Positions 31,228 through 42,135 of a DNA stretch of 64,000 nt are shown piece after piece (positions within the stretch are counted from its first letter, which is position 1; the number at the start of each line of letters is the position of its first letter). The DNA comes from Vreelandella malpeensis (GTDB lineage Bacteria; Pseudomonadota; Gammaproteobacteria; Pseudomonadales; Halomonadaceae): assembly GCF_020622355.1 (NCBI RefSeq), contig NZ_WHVL01000006.1, positions 186,001 through 250,000 on the forward strand. Reading direction: 5' to 3'. The position numbers were made by a program, and so were the translations under genes. Below the pieces are notes generated by a model. That model was not told the origin of the DNA. It saw only the letters and a list, made by a program, of their open reading frames with translations, and ran no database searches.

Positions 31228-33045
31228 ATGAACAAGACGCTTGCCAGGGCATCCTGGCTCTCACTGACGCTACTGAGCCCCGTTGCGCTTGCCGTAGGGC
31301 TCGGGCAGACCACCGTGCTGTCGCCGCTCTCGGCGCCGCTCGACGCGCGCGTCGCCCTGCTCGATGCCGATGACGTCCCGGTCGAGGCGCTCGGGGCAAG
31401 CGTGGCCGAACCGTCCGCTTTTGGCGCGCTGGGCCTCGACTGGTCGCCGCTTTTGAGCGGCGTCGACATCACCCCCGTACGCCAGAACGGACGCACCTAC
31501 CTGCAGCTCACCAGCGGCCTGCCCGTCGATACGCCCTGGCTCGACGTACTGGTCACCCTCACCACGCCCGCCGGACGCCAGACTCAGGCGATCACGCTGC
31601 TGTTCGACCCCGTCGACTACCTGCCGGCCACGCCCGCCGCCGCAAGCGTACCGCGCACGCCGCAGCCCGTTCGCCCGGCGCCGGTTGAAACAGCGCCACC
31701 GCGGCCGGCGTCAGCCACCTCCGGGGACGAGATTGCCGTCGCTCCCGGAGATACCCTCTGGAACATCGCTCTGCGCACTCGCGCGCCCGGCGTCGAGGCC
31801 CAGCAGATGATCGCGGCGCTGGTGGCGGCGAACCCCCAGACCTTTGCCAACGGCAGCATCGATGACCTGCGCGTCGGTCAGCGCCTACGCCTGCCTAGCC
31901 GCGAACAGGCGCTGAATCTGAGCCCGGAGGAGGCGGCGCGCAGCCTGCGCGCGCGCCGAGCCCCGCCGCCGGCGCCGCTGGAACGCACCGTTGCGGCCGC
32001 GCCCGGCGTATCGCAGCCGGCGCAGGAGGCGGCAGTGGCGCTCACCGAGCCATCGGTACCGGGCGGCGGGGAGAGCGCTGTCGCTAGCGAAGGCGAGCCC
32101 GAGGGCCGCGAGGGGCCCGTTTCTGCGCTGGATAGCTCGAGCATCGAACGCCTGGCCGGGCTTCTGGCGCCGCTCTCGGCGCTGTCGCCTCTGCCGCTGG
32201 CCCAGGCCGCGCCGGACGAGCGTGAGCTGGCGGCGCTGCGCGACGAGCAGGCGCGTCAGGCCGAGGAGATCGACACCCTGCGCCGGGAAATGGCCGGCCT
32301 GCGCGAGACGCTCGCCGCCGTTCAGACGCTGGCGCTCGCCGAGCCTGCGGCGCTGCCCAGCGCGACATCCGCCGAGCAGGCATCGCCCGGGTTCTGGGCC
32401 ACGCTGCGCGAGCAGTGGGTATGGCTTGCCGGCCTGGCACTGGCGCTGCTGCTGGCCACCATGGTGATCACGCGCAAGCGCCGCGAGCGCCGCTGGGAGC
32501 CAGCGCCGCTGGTCGAGACGCCGAGGGCCCCCGTTGCGCCCGCCAGTGCCAAGGCGCCGCCGCCCCGCACCGAGCCTGCGGTCGGCCCAGCGTCTGCATC
32601 CACGCCGGTGAGCGAGCCGAGCGCGGCCCGCGCCGCGCCGCCCGCGCCGGTCGAGAAGCGCCCCGCACCGACGCCGCCAAAGGCGTCCGTGCCGGCAAGC
32701 GAGCAGGCGACTCGCCTGGCCTTGGAAGAGCGCACTCCGGCGTCTCGGGAGGCGCCCGCCAAGACCGCCGCCTGGTGGGACGAGGAGGCCGATACGGCAA
32801 TGGCGTTGCAGGAGGATGCCCCACCGGCACCGATCGCCGAGGAGCCGGAGCAACCCCTGGCGCCCAAGCCCGCCCGCGACGCGGCCGATTACACCATCGA
32901 CTACCAGCCCCCGGCACACGCCAAGACCGATGCGTCGGCGGCACCGGCGCTCGAACGCGACGAGCCGTCGTCGTCGCCTGCTGATTCGCCGGAGTGGGAG
33001 ATCGAGGAGGTGGCATTTAAGCCGCGACGCCGGGATAATAACTGA
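31228..33045 (+). CDS. fimV: FimV/HubP-type LysM membrane protein, short C-terminal form
   Basis: FimV/HubP proteins organise the cell pole and bind peptidoglycan. This 605-residue protein has a signal sequence (to about residue 22), the FimV N-terminal domain (GLGQTTVLSPLSAPLDARVAL), a LysM domain (about 165-230, GDTLWNIAL), a Q/E/R-rich coiled segment, and one membrane helix near residues 396-417. The cytoplasmic tail of about 190 residues is Pro/Ala-rich and lacks the TPR-like FimV C-terminal domain present in Pseudomonas FimV. The start at 31228 has AAGGGG five bases upstream. It precedes truA, the conserved fimV position. Confidence 0.85.
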   Translation: MNKTLARASWLSLTLLSPVALAVGLGQTTVLSPLSAPLDARVALLDADDVPVEALGASVAEPSAFGALGLDWSPLLSGVDITPVRQNGRTYLQLTSGLPVDTPWLDVLVTLTTPAGRQTQAITLLFDPVDYLPATPAAASVPRTPQPVRPAPVETAPPRPASATSGDEIAVAPGDTLWNIALRTRAPGVEAQQMIAALVAANPQTFANGSIDDLRVGQRLRLPSREQALNLSPEEAARSLRARRAPPPAPLERTVAAAPGVSQPAQEAAVALTEPSVPGGGESAVASEGEPEGREGPVSALDSSSIERLAGLLAPLSALSPLPLAQAAPDERELAALRDEQARQAEEIDTLRREMAGLRETLAAVQTLALAEPAALPSATSAEQASPGFWATLREQWVWLAGLALALLLATMVITRKRRERRWEPAPLVETPRAPVAPASAKAPPPRTEPAVGPASASTPVSEPSAARAAPPAPVEKRPAPTPPKASVPASEQATRLALEERTPASREAPAKTAAWWDEEADTAMALQEDAPPAPIAEEPEQPLAPKPARDAADYTIDYQPPAHAKTDASAAPALERDEPSSSPADSPEWEIEEVAFKPRRRDNN

Positions 33046-33069
33046 TCCTTTTTCCAGCAGACGTGGCGA

Positions 33070-33993
33070 ATGACGCTTTACTACCACTTTGACGAAACGA
33101 CGCCGCTGACCGGCCGGCTCGCGATGGGCGTTGAGTACGACGGCACGCGGTTTTGCGGTTTTCAGCGCCTGAAGCACGCCCCGTCGGTGCAGGGGGCACT
33201 CGAAGAGGCGCTCGCCCGAGTGGCCGGCGCCCCGGTGCATCTCTACGCCAGCGGACGCACCGACTCCGGCGTGCACGCCACCCGTCAGGTGATCCACTTC
33301 GACCCGCCGACGGCGCGCAGCGAGAAGGCCTGGATCTTCGGCGCCAACAGCAACCTGCCGCGGGACCTGGCCATTCGCTGGGTCAAACCGGTCGCCGACG
33401 ACTTCCACAGTCGCCTGGGGGCGCTCGCCCGGCGCTACCGCTATATCTTCCTGAACCAGCTGAGTCGCCCGGTGATGGAGCGCCACAACGTCACCTGGTG
33501 TCGTGACCCGCTCGACGCGCCGGCGATGCACCGCGCCGCCCAGGCGCTGGTGGGCGAGCACGACTTCTCGAGCTTCCGGGCGGCGGGCTGCCAGTCCAAG
33601 TCGCCCTGGCGGCAGATGCACTTTTGCGAGGTCAATCGCTTTGGCCCGCTGGTGGTCATCGACATCCAGGGCAACGCCTTTCTGCATCACATGATTCGCA
33701 ACATCGCAGGCGCCCTGGCGAGCGTTGGCCGGGGTGCTCGGAGCGAGAGCTACATCAAGGAGCTGCTTGACAAGCGTAGCCGCCGCGAGGGCGACGTGAC
33801 CGCGCCGGCCTGCGGGCTGCACTTCGTCGACTCGATCTACGACGAGCGCTTTGAACTGCCGCGCGAGCCGCTGGGCCCGAACCTGCTCGCCTTCACCGGC
33901 GAGTGGAGCGGCGAGCGGGCGCTGCCGGACAACGCGCGCATCGCCGCCCGGCGCAAGCTCAGCTTCGCCGATGCCCTGGACCCTCGGCCCTAG
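33070..33993 (+). CDS. truA: tRNA pseudouridine(38-40) synthase TruA
   Basis: Converts uridines 38-40 in the tRNA anticodon arm to pseudouridine. Catalytic aspartate is Asp65 in ASGRTDSGVHA; the conserved FLHHMIRNIAGAL segment is near residue 205. From ATG 33070 the product is 307 residues, with an 18-residue N-terminal extension before the core MGVEYDGTRFCGFQ; an internal ATG at 33124 is an alternative. A downstream extension of about 30 residues is also present. It lies between fimV and trpF as in Pseudomonas. Confidence 0.94.
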   Translation: MTLYYHFDETTPLTGRLAMGVEYDGTRFCGFQRLKHAPSVQGALEEALARVAGAPVHLYASGRTDSGVHATRQVIHFDPPTARSEKAWIFGANSNLPRDLAIRWVKPVADDFHSRLGALARRYRYIFLNQLSRPVMERHNVTWCRDPLDAPAMHRAAQALVGEHDFSSFRAAGCQSKSPWRQMHFCEVNRFGPLVVIDIQGNAFLHHMIRNIAGALASVGRGARSESYIKELLDKRSRREGDVTAPACGLHFVDSIYDERFELPREPLGPNLLAFTGEWSGERALPDNARIAARRKLSFADALDPRP

Positions 33994-34022
33994 GCACATC
34001 GCGCGGTCTTTCGTCATTCAGC

Positions 34023-34066
34023 CATTCCATCCAGTCATTCCATCCAGTCATTCCATCCAGTCATTC
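34023..34066 (+). repeat. Tandem 13-bp repeat (3.4 copies) in the trpF leader
   Basis: CATTCCATCCAGT occurs three times without mismatch at 34023-34035, 34036-34048 and 34049-34061, plus a fourth partial CATTC to 34066. It directly precedes the trpF ribosome site AAGGGAG (34067-34073). Such arrays can change copy number by slippage. Confidence 0.95.
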
Positions 34067-34077
34067 AAGGGAGCACC

Positions 34078-34704
34078 ATGCGCACGCGCATCAAGTTTTG
34101 CGGGCTCACGCGAGCCGAGGATATCGACCACGCCGTGACCCTCGGGGTGGATGCGCTGGGGTTCGTGCTCTGGCCCCACAGCAAGCGAGCCATCACGGCG
34201 CAAGCTCTGGCAAAGCTCGCATCGAGCGTTCCGGCCTTCGTTACCCGGGTGGGGCTGTTCGTCGATCAGCCGTGCGAAGAGATCGAGCAGGCGCTGGCGC
34301 ACCTGGATCTGCTGCAGTTTCACGGTGACGAGACGCCGGCGTTCTGCGCCCAGTTCGGCAAGCCCTGGATCAAGGCGCTGCGCATGCGCGAAGGAGTCGA
34401 TCTCGCGGCCGCCGCAGACGCTTACGCAGATGCCCAGGCGCTGCTGCTGGATGCCTATCGCCCCGGCGTGCCCGGCGGCACCGGGGAGGTCTTCGACTGG
34501 TCGAGAATTCCCGCATCCCTGGCAAAACCTGTTATCCTCGCCGGTGGATTGAGCCCGGCTAACGCCGCCGGGGCGATCGCTGCGGTCGCCCCCTACGCGC
34601 TGGATGTCTCCGGCGGTATCGAGGCCTCGCCCGGGGTCAAATCCCGCCAAGCCATGAGCGAGTTCGCGCGCCAGGTGGCGCTCGCCGATCGCGGCGCCGA
34701 GTAG
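34078..34704 (+). CDS. trpF: Phosphoribosylanthranilate isomerase
   Basis: Catalyses the Amadori rearrangement of phosphoribosylanthranilate in tryptophan synthesis. The 208-residue TIM barrel shows [11 protein letters not shown] at the N-terminus with the catalytic cysteine, [12 protein letters not shown], and the C-terminal phosphate-binding [15 protein letters not shown]. Ribosome site AAGGGAG is four bases from the ATG. Its leader is a tandem repeat. It is followed by trpB after 70 bp; trpFBA thus form one group inside the truA-accD interval. Confidence 0.96.
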   Translation: MRTRIKFCGLTRAEDIDHAVTLGVDALGFVLWPHSKRAITAQALAKLASSVPAFVTRVGLFVDQPCEEIEQALAHLDLLQFHGDETPAFCAQFGKPWIKALRMREGVDLAAAADAYADAQALLLDAYRPGVPGGTGEVFDWSRIPASLAKPVILAGGLSPANAAGAIAAVAPYALDVSGGIEASPGVKSRQAMSEFARQVALADRGAE

Positions 34705-34774
34705 CGTCCGGCGCGAACGCTCAAGCCCACGTTCATCGACTGTTTGCCTGCTGGCGATCTTGAGAGGTGCCTTT

Positions 34775-36025
34775 GTGAGTGTCTCAGCAAAAGGGGAGAC
34801 CCCCAACGCGAAGCCCGGCCTGAGCGATCTGACCCGGCTACCGGATGCGCGCGGACATTTCGGGCCCTACGGTGGTCGGTTCGTGTCGGAGACGTTGAGC
34901 TTCGCGCTCGAGGATCTGGAAAAGACCTACCACAGCCTGCGTGACGACCCCGATTTTCAGGCCGAGTTCGACGTCGATCTCGCCCACTACGTGGGGCGCC
35001 CGTCGCCGCTCTACCATGCCAAGCGCTGGTCCGAGTCCCTCGGCGGCGCGCAGATCTGGCTCAAGCGCGAGGATCTCAACCACACCGGTGCCCACAAGGT
35101 GAACAACACCATCGGCCAGGCGCTGCTCGCCAAGCGCAGCGGCAAGCCGCGCGTCATCGCCGAGACCGGAGCCGGCCAGCACGGCGTGGCCACCGCCACG
35201 GTCGCGGCGCGCCTCGGGCTCTCCTGCGATATCTACATGGGCGCTCAGGACGTCGAGCGCCAGAAGCTCAACGTCTACCGCATGCACCTGCTCGGCGCCC
35301 GCGTCATTCCGGTGGAATCCGGTACCCGCACGCTCAAGGACGCCATGAACGAGGCGCTCAGGGACTGGGTGACCAACGTCGACGACACCTTCTACATCAT
35401 CGGCACCGTGGCCGGCCCGCACCCGTACCCGCAGCTGGTGCGCGACTTCAACGCCGTGACCGGGCGCGAGGCGCGCCGCCAGTCGCTCGAGCAAATCGGG
35501 CGGCTGCCGGATGCGCTCGTCGCCTGCGTCGGCGGCGGCTCCAACGCCATTGGGCTGTTCTATCCCTTCGTCGAGGACGAGGGTGTGGCGATGTACGGCG
35601 TCGAGGCCGGCGGCGATGGCGTCGAGACCGGCCGCCACGCGGCACCCCTGGCCTCCAATGCCCCGCGCGGCGTGCTGCACGGCAACCGCACCTACTTGAT
35701 GTCCGACGAGGCGGGGCAGGTGTCGGACACCCACTCGATCTCCGCCGGGCTCGACTACCCGGGCGTGGGGCCCGAGCATGCGCTGTGGAAGGATGTCGGG
35801 CGGGTCGAGTACGTCACCGCCAATGACAAGGAGGTGCTCGAGGCGTTTCGCGAGCTGACCCGCATGGAGGGCATCATGCCGGCGCTCGAGTCCGCCCACG
35901 CCCTGGCCCATGCCAAGGTGCTGGCGCCGACCATGGGGCGTGATCAGCACATCGTGGTCAATCTCTCCGGGCGCGGCGACAAGGACATCATGACCGTTGC
36001 CGATATCGACGGCATCACGTTTTGA
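34775..36025 (+). CDS. trpB: Tryptophan synthase beta chain
   Basis: PLP enzyme that condenses indole with serine. The PLP lysine is Lys108 in [10 protein letters not shown]; the phosphate-binding loop is [11 protein letters not shown] chose the GTG at 34775, because GAGAGG lies seven bases upstream; an in-frame TTG at 34760 is five codons earlier. The product is 416 residues with the usual [14 protein letters not shown] start. The stop is 8 bp before the trpA ATG, allowing coupling to its complex partner. Confidence 0.96.
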   Translation: MSVSAKGETPNAKPGLSDLTRLPDARGHFGPYGGRFVSETLSFALEDLEKTYHSLRDDPDFQAEFDVDLAHYVGRPSPLYHAKRWSESLGGAQIWLKREDLNHTGAHKVNNTIGQALLAKRSGKPRVIAETGAGQHGVATATVAARLGLSCDIYMGAQDVERQKLNVYRMHLLGARVIPVESGTRTLKDAMNEALRDWVTNVDDTFYIIGTVAGPHPYPQLVRDFNAVTGREARRQSLEQIGRLPDALVACVGGGSNAIGLFYPFVEDEGVAMYGVEAGGDGVETGRHAAPLASNAPRGVLHGNRTYLMSDEAGQVSDTHSISAGLDYPGVGPEHALWKDVGRVEYVTANDKEVLEAFRELTRMEGIMPALESAHALAHAKVLAPTMGRDQHIVVNLSGRGDKDIMTVADIDGITF

Positions 36026-36033
36026 GGGTGAGC

Positions 36034-36837
36034 ATGAATCGTATCGATCAGCGCTTCGACGAACTCAAGCGTCAGGGCCGCAAGGCCCTGATTCCCTACA
36101 TCACCGCCGGAGATCCGGGCCCGGAGCACACCGTGGGCTTCATGCATGCCTTGGTCGAGGCCGGGGCCGACGTGATCGAGCTCGGCGTGCCGTTCTCCGA
36201 CCCGATGGCCGACGGCCCGGTGATCCAGAAGGCCTGCGAGCGGGCGCTGGCTAGGGGCACGCGGCTGGTGGATCTTCTGGACATGGTGGCCGAGTTCCGC
36301 CAGAGCGATACCCGCACGCCGGTGGTGCTGATGGGCTACCTGAACCCCATCGAGCGGATCGGCTACGCCGCCTTTGCCGACCGGGCGGCGCAGGCGGGCG
36401 TCGACGGGGTACTGGTGGTGGACATGCCCCCGGAGGAGGCCGACGAGTTCGGGCCTATTCTCAAACAGCGTGATTTGGCTGCAATTTTCCTCGTTGCGCC
36501 TACCACTTCCCGGGGCCGAGCCGCTACAATATGCGCCCATGGTGAAGGGTACCTTTACTACGTGTCGCTCAAGGGCGTCACCGGTGCCGCTACCCTTAAT
36601 GCCCAGGACGTCGCCGAGCACCTCGCGCCACTGCGCGAGCTGACGCGCCTTCCTCTATGCGTGGGCTTCGGCATCCGCGACGGCATCACTGCCGCTGAAG
36701 TGGCCAAGGTGGCCGATGGGGTGATCGTCGGCAGTGCGTTGGTGAACCGTATCGCCGAACACGCCGATACCCCGGAAGTGATCGCCGGCGAGCTTGCGAG
36801 CGTGCTGAGCGAGATGCGCACCGCGATGGACGCCTGA
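36034..36837 (+). CDS. trpA: Tryptophan synthase alpha chain
   Basis: Splits indole-3-glycerol phosphate and channels indole to TrpB. The 267-residue TIM barrel has the catalytic glutamate in [13 protein letters not shown], the aspartate in [10 protein letters not shown], and phosphate loops near GFGIRDG. The ATG at 36034 is preferred to the in-frame TTG at 36022, since GAGGGTGAGC supplies the ribosome site. Forms the alpha2-beta2 complex with the upstream trpB product. Confidence 0.96.
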   Translation: MNRIDQRFDELKRQGRKALIPYITAGDPGPEHTVGFMHALVEAGADVIELGVPFSDPMADGPVIQKACERALARGTRLVDLLDMVAEFRQSDTRTPVVLMGYLNPIERIGYAAFADRAAQAGVDGVLVVDMPPEEADEFGPILKQRDLAAIFLVAPTTSRGRAATICAHGEGYLYYVSLKGVTGAATLNAQDVAEHLAPLRELTRLPLCVGFGIRDGITAAEVAKVADGVIVGSALVNRIAEHADTPEVIAGELASVLSEMRTAMDA

Positions 36838-36924
36838 GGGCCTCCATCGCTTGGACTGAATCTTGATCGACGACACCCATAGCCTGGCATGGCCGGGCGT
36901 GACGACTACGGAAGCCTTTTTGAT

Positions 36925-37917
36925 ATGAGCTGGTTAGATAAAATCGTACCTTCCATGGGGCGTATCCAGCGTAAGGACCGTCGTGCCAGCGTGCCCGACG
37001 GTCTCTGGCGTAAATGTCCCAAGTGCGAGGCGGTGCTTTACCTGCCTGAGCTTGAGAAGCATCAAAGCGTATGCCCCAAGTGCGATCATCACCTGCGCCT
37101 GACCGCGCGCAAGCGCCTTGACTGGTTCCTCGACAAGGAAGGGCGTGAGGAGATCGCCGCAGACCTCGAGCCCGTCGACCGGCTCAAGTTCAAGGACTCC
37201 AAGAAGTACAAGGATCGCCTGAGCGCGGCCCAGAAGGAGACCGGCGAGAAGGATGCGCTGATCGCCATGCGCGGCACCCTGGATGGTCTGCCGATCGTCG
37301 CCGTCTCCTTCGAGTTCACCTTCATGGGTGGCTCGATGGGCGCCGTCGTAGGCGAGAAGTTCGTGCGCGCCGCGACCTTGGCGCTTGAAGAGGAGATTCC
37401 GCTGGTCTGCTTCGGCGCTTCCGGCGGAGCGCGCATGCAGGAGGCGCTGTTCTCCCTGATGCAGATGGCCAAGACGTCGGCGGCGCTCGAAAAGCTCAAG
37501 CAGGCCGGCATTCCCTACATCTCGGTGTTGACCGACCCGGTCTTTGGCGGCGTTTCGGCGTCGCTTGCGATGCTCGGGGATCTCAACATCGCCGAGCCCA
37601 ATGCGCTGATCGGCTTCGCCGGCCCGCGCGTGATCGAGCAGACCGTGCGCGAGACTCTGCCGGAAGGCTTCCAGCGCAGCGAGTTCCTGCTCGAGCACGG
37701 CACCGTTGACATGATCGTCCATCGCCACGACATGCGTACCCGGGTCGGCGGTGTGCTGCGCAAGCTCACCCACCAGGACCCGCTCGGCGATGGCGACGAG
37801 GCCCTCGACGCCGATATCCAGGAACCGGTGGTGAACGAGGAGCAGATCGCAAGCGACGCCGAAGCGCACGCGACGTCCTCCAGCGCCACGAGCGACGAAT
37901 CCAGCCGCAATGCCTAA
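36925..37917 (+). CDS. accD: Acetyl-CoA carboxylase carboxyltransferase subunit beta
   Basis: Part of the carboxyltransferase that makes malonyl-CoA for fatty acid synthesis. An N-terminal zinc ribbon has Cys31, Cys34, Cys50 and Cys53 ([12 protein letters not shown]...VCPKCDHH). The crotonase-like core includes [12 protein letters not shown] and [16 protein letters not shown] 36925 ([10 protein letters not shown]) matches family starts; the frame is open to 36889. The product is 330 residues, including an acidic/Ser-rich tail of about 35 residues. Its 3' end overlaps folC by 8 bp. Confidence 0.96.
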   Translation: MSWLDKIVPSMGRIQRKDRRASVPDGLWRKCPKCEAVLYLPELEKHQSVCPKCDHHLRLTARKRLDWFLDKEGREEIAADLEPVDRLKFKDSKKYKDRLSAAQKETGEKDALIAMRGTLDGLPIVAVSFEFTFMGGSMGAVVGEKFVRAATLALEEEIPLVCFGASGGARMQEALFSLMQMAKTSAALEKLKQAGIPYISVLTDPVFGGVSASLAMLGDLNIAEPNALIGFAGPRVIEQTVRETLPEGFQRSEFLLEHGTVDMIVHRHDMRTRVGGVLRKLTHQDPLGDGDEALDADIQEPVVNEEQIASDAEAHATSSSATSDESSRNA

Positions 37918-39199
37918 CTCCCTGGCCGATTGGCTTGCTCATCTGGAAACCCTGCACCCGGTGGGCATCGACATGGGCCTCGACCGGGTCACCGAGGTCG
38001 CCAACCGTATGGGGCTTCTCGAGCGCCCGGTAGCCAAGCACGTCATCATGGTGGCGGGCACCAACGGCAAGGGCTCCACCCTTGCCATGATGGATGCCGT
38101 CGCGCGCGCCCACGGCTGGCGCGCGGGAACCTACTCCTCGCCGCACCTGGTGCGCTACAACGAGCGCGTGACCATCAACGGCCGCCAAGCCAGCGACGCG
38201 CAGTTGATCGATGGCTTCGAGCAGGTCGAGAAGGCGCGCACCCGGGCGCCCGAGGTCAGCCTTACCTACTTCGAGGCGGGAACGCTCTGTGCGCTTTGGT
38301 GTCTTTCCCAGGAGGAACTTGACCTTGCGCTTCTCGAGGTCGGCCTGGGCGGTCGTCTGGACGCGGTCAACATCATCGAGCCGGACGTGAGCATCGTCAC
38401 CACGGTGGCGCTGGATCACGCCGACTACCTCGGCACCGACCTCGAGCAGATCGGTCGCGAGAAGTCGGGCATCTTTCGCCCCCTCAAGCCGGCGGTGCTG
38501 GGCAGCACGTCGCTTCCCGTCAGCGTGCCGGACACCGCGATCGCCATGGCGTCCACGATCTACGCCCAGGGTGTCGGGTTCAAGCACAGCGCTGGCGTCA
38601 AGGCGCCGGGTGATCTCACCACGCCCTGGTGCTGGCATGGGCTCACGCCGGAGGGCGATACCGTTTCGCTCGACGCGCTGCCGGATCCGGGGCTGCCGAT
38701 CGACAATGCCGCCACGGCCCTGCAGGCGCTGGCGCTGGTGGGGCTGGATTTCGATACCGCCTTGACTACCCAGGCGTTTCGCGGCCTGATCGTCGCCGGT
38801 CGTATGCAGTGGATCGGCCAGTGGTGCCTCGACGTGGGCCATAACCCCCACGCGGCGCGCTACGTGGCCAATCGACTGCCGGCCCCGCCCGAAGGCGGCC
38901 GCCAGTGGGCGTTGATCGGCATGCTCGAGGACAAGGATGCCGATGGGGTGATCGATGCGCTGCTCGACCGCGTCACCGACTGGGTATGCGTGAGCCTCGA
39001 CGGCGAGCGCGGGCGCAGCGCCGCGGATCTTGGCCGGCGGATCGAGGCCAAGGGCGGTACGGTGCGTGCACTGGCCGATTCGCCCGAGGCCGGCGTGCAT
39101 GCCATCGAGGCCGAGCTTGGCGAACGCGATCGCGTGCTGGCAATGGGCTCGTTCAAGACCGTGGCTGCACTGCTCGAGCTCACGCTGCCCCAGGCGTGA
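37910..39199 (+). CDS. folC: Bifunctional folylpolyglutamate/dihydrofolate synthase
   Basis: Adds glutamate to dihydropteroate and to folates. P-loop GTNGKGST at residues 50-57, followed by [14 protein letters not shown] and the [10 protein letters not shown] region; the C-terminal ligase domain carries [12 protein letters not shown]. The 429-residue length is normal. The ATG lies inside the last codons of accD, an accD-folC coupling common in gammaproteobacteria. A SPOR-domain gene follows after 51 bp. Confidence 0.95.
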   Translation: MPNSLADWLAHLETLHPVGIDMGLDRVTEVANRMGLLERPVAKHVIMVAGTNGKGSTLAMMDAVARAHGWRAGTYSSPHLVRYNERVTINGRQASDAQLIDGFEQVEKARTRAPEVSLTYFEAGTLCALWCLSQEELDLALLEVGLGGRLDAVNIIEPDVSIVTTVALDHADYLGTDLEQIGREKSGIFRPLKPAVLGSTSLPVSVPDTAIAMASTIYAQGVGFKHSAGVKAPGDLTTPWCWHGLTPEGDTVSLDALPDPGLPIDNAATALQALALVGLDFDTALTTQAFRGLIVAGRMQWIGQWCLDVGHNPHAARYVANRLPAPPEGGRQWALIGMLEDKDADGVIDALLDRVTDWVCVSLDGERGRSAADLGRRIEAKGGTVRALADSPEAGVHAIEAELGERDRVLAMGSFKTVAALLELTLPQA

Positions 39200-39250
39200 A
39201 TCGGCGGTGTTTGAGCGTCAGGCGGGCCTGACGCCTTCAAGGAGAGCGAT

Positions 39251-39910
39251 ATGAAATACGGTAAGACGGAGCGCATCAGCGGTATCGTGATCCTGCTTGC
39301 GCTGCTGGCCATCTTCGTGCCGTGGTTGATGAGTGACCCGGCTCCCCGCGAAGAGCGCCCGCAGCCCACGTTCGTCATCGAGCAGCCCGGCAGCGTCACC
39401 CGCCAGGAAGTGCCCGTACCGCAACGTCCGGCCAGCATCGAGGAGGACGCGCCGGAGCCGTCTCGCGACACGGCCGTCGCCAGCGGCATCGAAGCCCTGC
39501 CGGTCTCGCCGGATACCGATCGCGTTGAAGCGTCTTCGCCCAACTCAAGCGAAGCCCCCGCCACGCCCGACCCGATCGCCGATCTGGTCGCCTCCAACGA
39601 GGTTACCTCGAATACCGCCAGTTCCTCGGGAAGCGATCAGAGCGAGGCGTCCTCGACCCGTGCTCCGGCCACCGCCGAGCAGGGCGAGTGGGCCGTACAG
39701 GTGGGTAGCTTCGGTGACGTGGCCAATGCCCAGCGACTGAGCGAGCAGCTCGCAAGCCAGGGTTTCACTGCCTTTCGCCGCGCCCGGGACAATAACCTGA
39801 CATCGGTCTATGTCGGCCCCTACGCCACCTCGGAAGAGGGTGAATCCGCCATGGCGCTGATCAAGCAGCGTGCTAACGTTCAGGGGCTCCTGGTGCGGGT
39901 GCGGGATTGA
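39251..39910 (+). CDS. SPOR-domain membrane protein (DedD-like)
   Basis: A single N-terminal membrane helix (about residues 10-27, GIVILLALLAIFVPWLM), a long Pro/Glu/Ser-rich periplasmic linker, and a C-terminal SPOR domain from about residue 145 (GEWAVQVGSFGDVANAQRLSEQL). SPOR domains bind glycan strands lacking stem peptides at the division septum. At 219 residues and in the folC-dedD-cvpA-purF order, it matches DedD of E. coli in place and architecture. AAGGAGAGCGAT precedes the ATG. Confidence 0.9.
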   Translation: MKYGKTERISGIVILLALLAIFVPWLMSDPAPREERPQPTFVIEQPGSVTRQEVPVPQRPASIEEDAPEPSRDTAVASGIEALPVSPDTDRVEASSPNSSEAPATPDPIADLVASNEVTSNTASSSGSDQSEASSTRAPATAEQGEWAVQVGSFGDVANAQRLSEQLASQGFTAFRRARDNNLTSVYVGPYATSEEGESAMALIKQRANVQGLLVRVRD

Positions 39911-39912
39911 CG

Positions 39913-40491
39913 ATGGCGCTTACCTGGATCGATGCACTCTTTCTGGCGGTGCTGGCGCTGTCAATGCTGGCGGGGTTTCTGCGCGGCTTCGTGCGCGAAG
40001 CACTGGGCCTGGCCGCCTGGGTGATCGCGCTGATGGTGGCGAGGGTGCTGGCCGCCCCGGTCGCGGAGCTCATGAGCGGGCTGATCGACAGCTACGATGC
40101 GCGCCTGGTACTGGCCTTCGCGCTGGTCATCTTCGCAGTGATCCTTCTGTGCGGCATCGTCATTCGCCTGGTGCACGCCGCGATCGTCTGGGTCGGCATG
40201 GGGCTCTTGAACCGTTTTGCCGGGGCTGCCTTCGGCGCGGCGCGCGGCGTGGTCGTGCTGCTGGTCGCGACGGTGCTGATCACCCTGACGCCGCTGTCCG
40301 ATCTCGAGGCCTGGCAGCAGGCGAGCCTGCGTCCCACCTTTATCGAACTAAGAGACTGGGCGGTCAGCCAGCTTAACCAATGGGAGCGCGAGCTGCCCCG
40401 GGCGCCCGAGTCGCTGCGCGACATTAGTTTGCCCGAGCTTCGTTTGAGCGTGCCAGGCGCATCCAACGGCTCACCGGCCCCCGCGCCGTAA
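39913..40491 (+). CDS. cvpA: CvpA family membrane protein
   Basis: A 192-residue inner-membrane protein with four hydrophobic segments in the first 120 residues, including the family hallmark GFLRGFVREALGLAAWVIAL. In E. coli cvpA precedes purF and is linked to colicin V production and stress tolerance; its molecular role is not settled. The ATG at 39913 is preferred over the TTG at 39907, which overlaps the SPOR gene's stop. The C-terminal 60 residues are soluble and Pro/Ser-rich. Confidence 0.92.
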   Translation: MALTWIDALFLAVLALSMLAGFLRGFVREALGLAAWVIALMVARVLAAPVAELMSGLIDSYDARLVLAFALVIFAVILLCGIVIRLVHAAIVWVGMGLLNRFAGAAFGAARGVVVLLVATVLITLTPLSDLEAWQQASLRPTFIELRDWAVSQLNQWERELPRAPESLRDISLPELRLSVPGASNGSPAPAP

Positions 40492-40584
40492 TTACCGGTC
40501 CCGCCCCCTGCGTGGGGCCGGCTACATCATGATCGAACATCCGCGCTCGCTGTCCCGGGCGTGGTGCAAAGCGAGGTAACACGC

Positions 40585-42105
<1,521 letters not shown>

Positions 42106-42135
42106 CACCCACGCGATTTTCCGGGAAGGATGACC

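Noticed and set aside
31885..34017. 710-codon minus-strand open frame
   Set aside because: Shadow of fimV and truA caused by high GC at third positions; composition is Arg/Gly-rich with no recognisable domain.
42106..42135. SAM riboswitch before metZ
   Set aside because: The purF-metZ gap is only 30 bp, too short for any known SAM aptamer.
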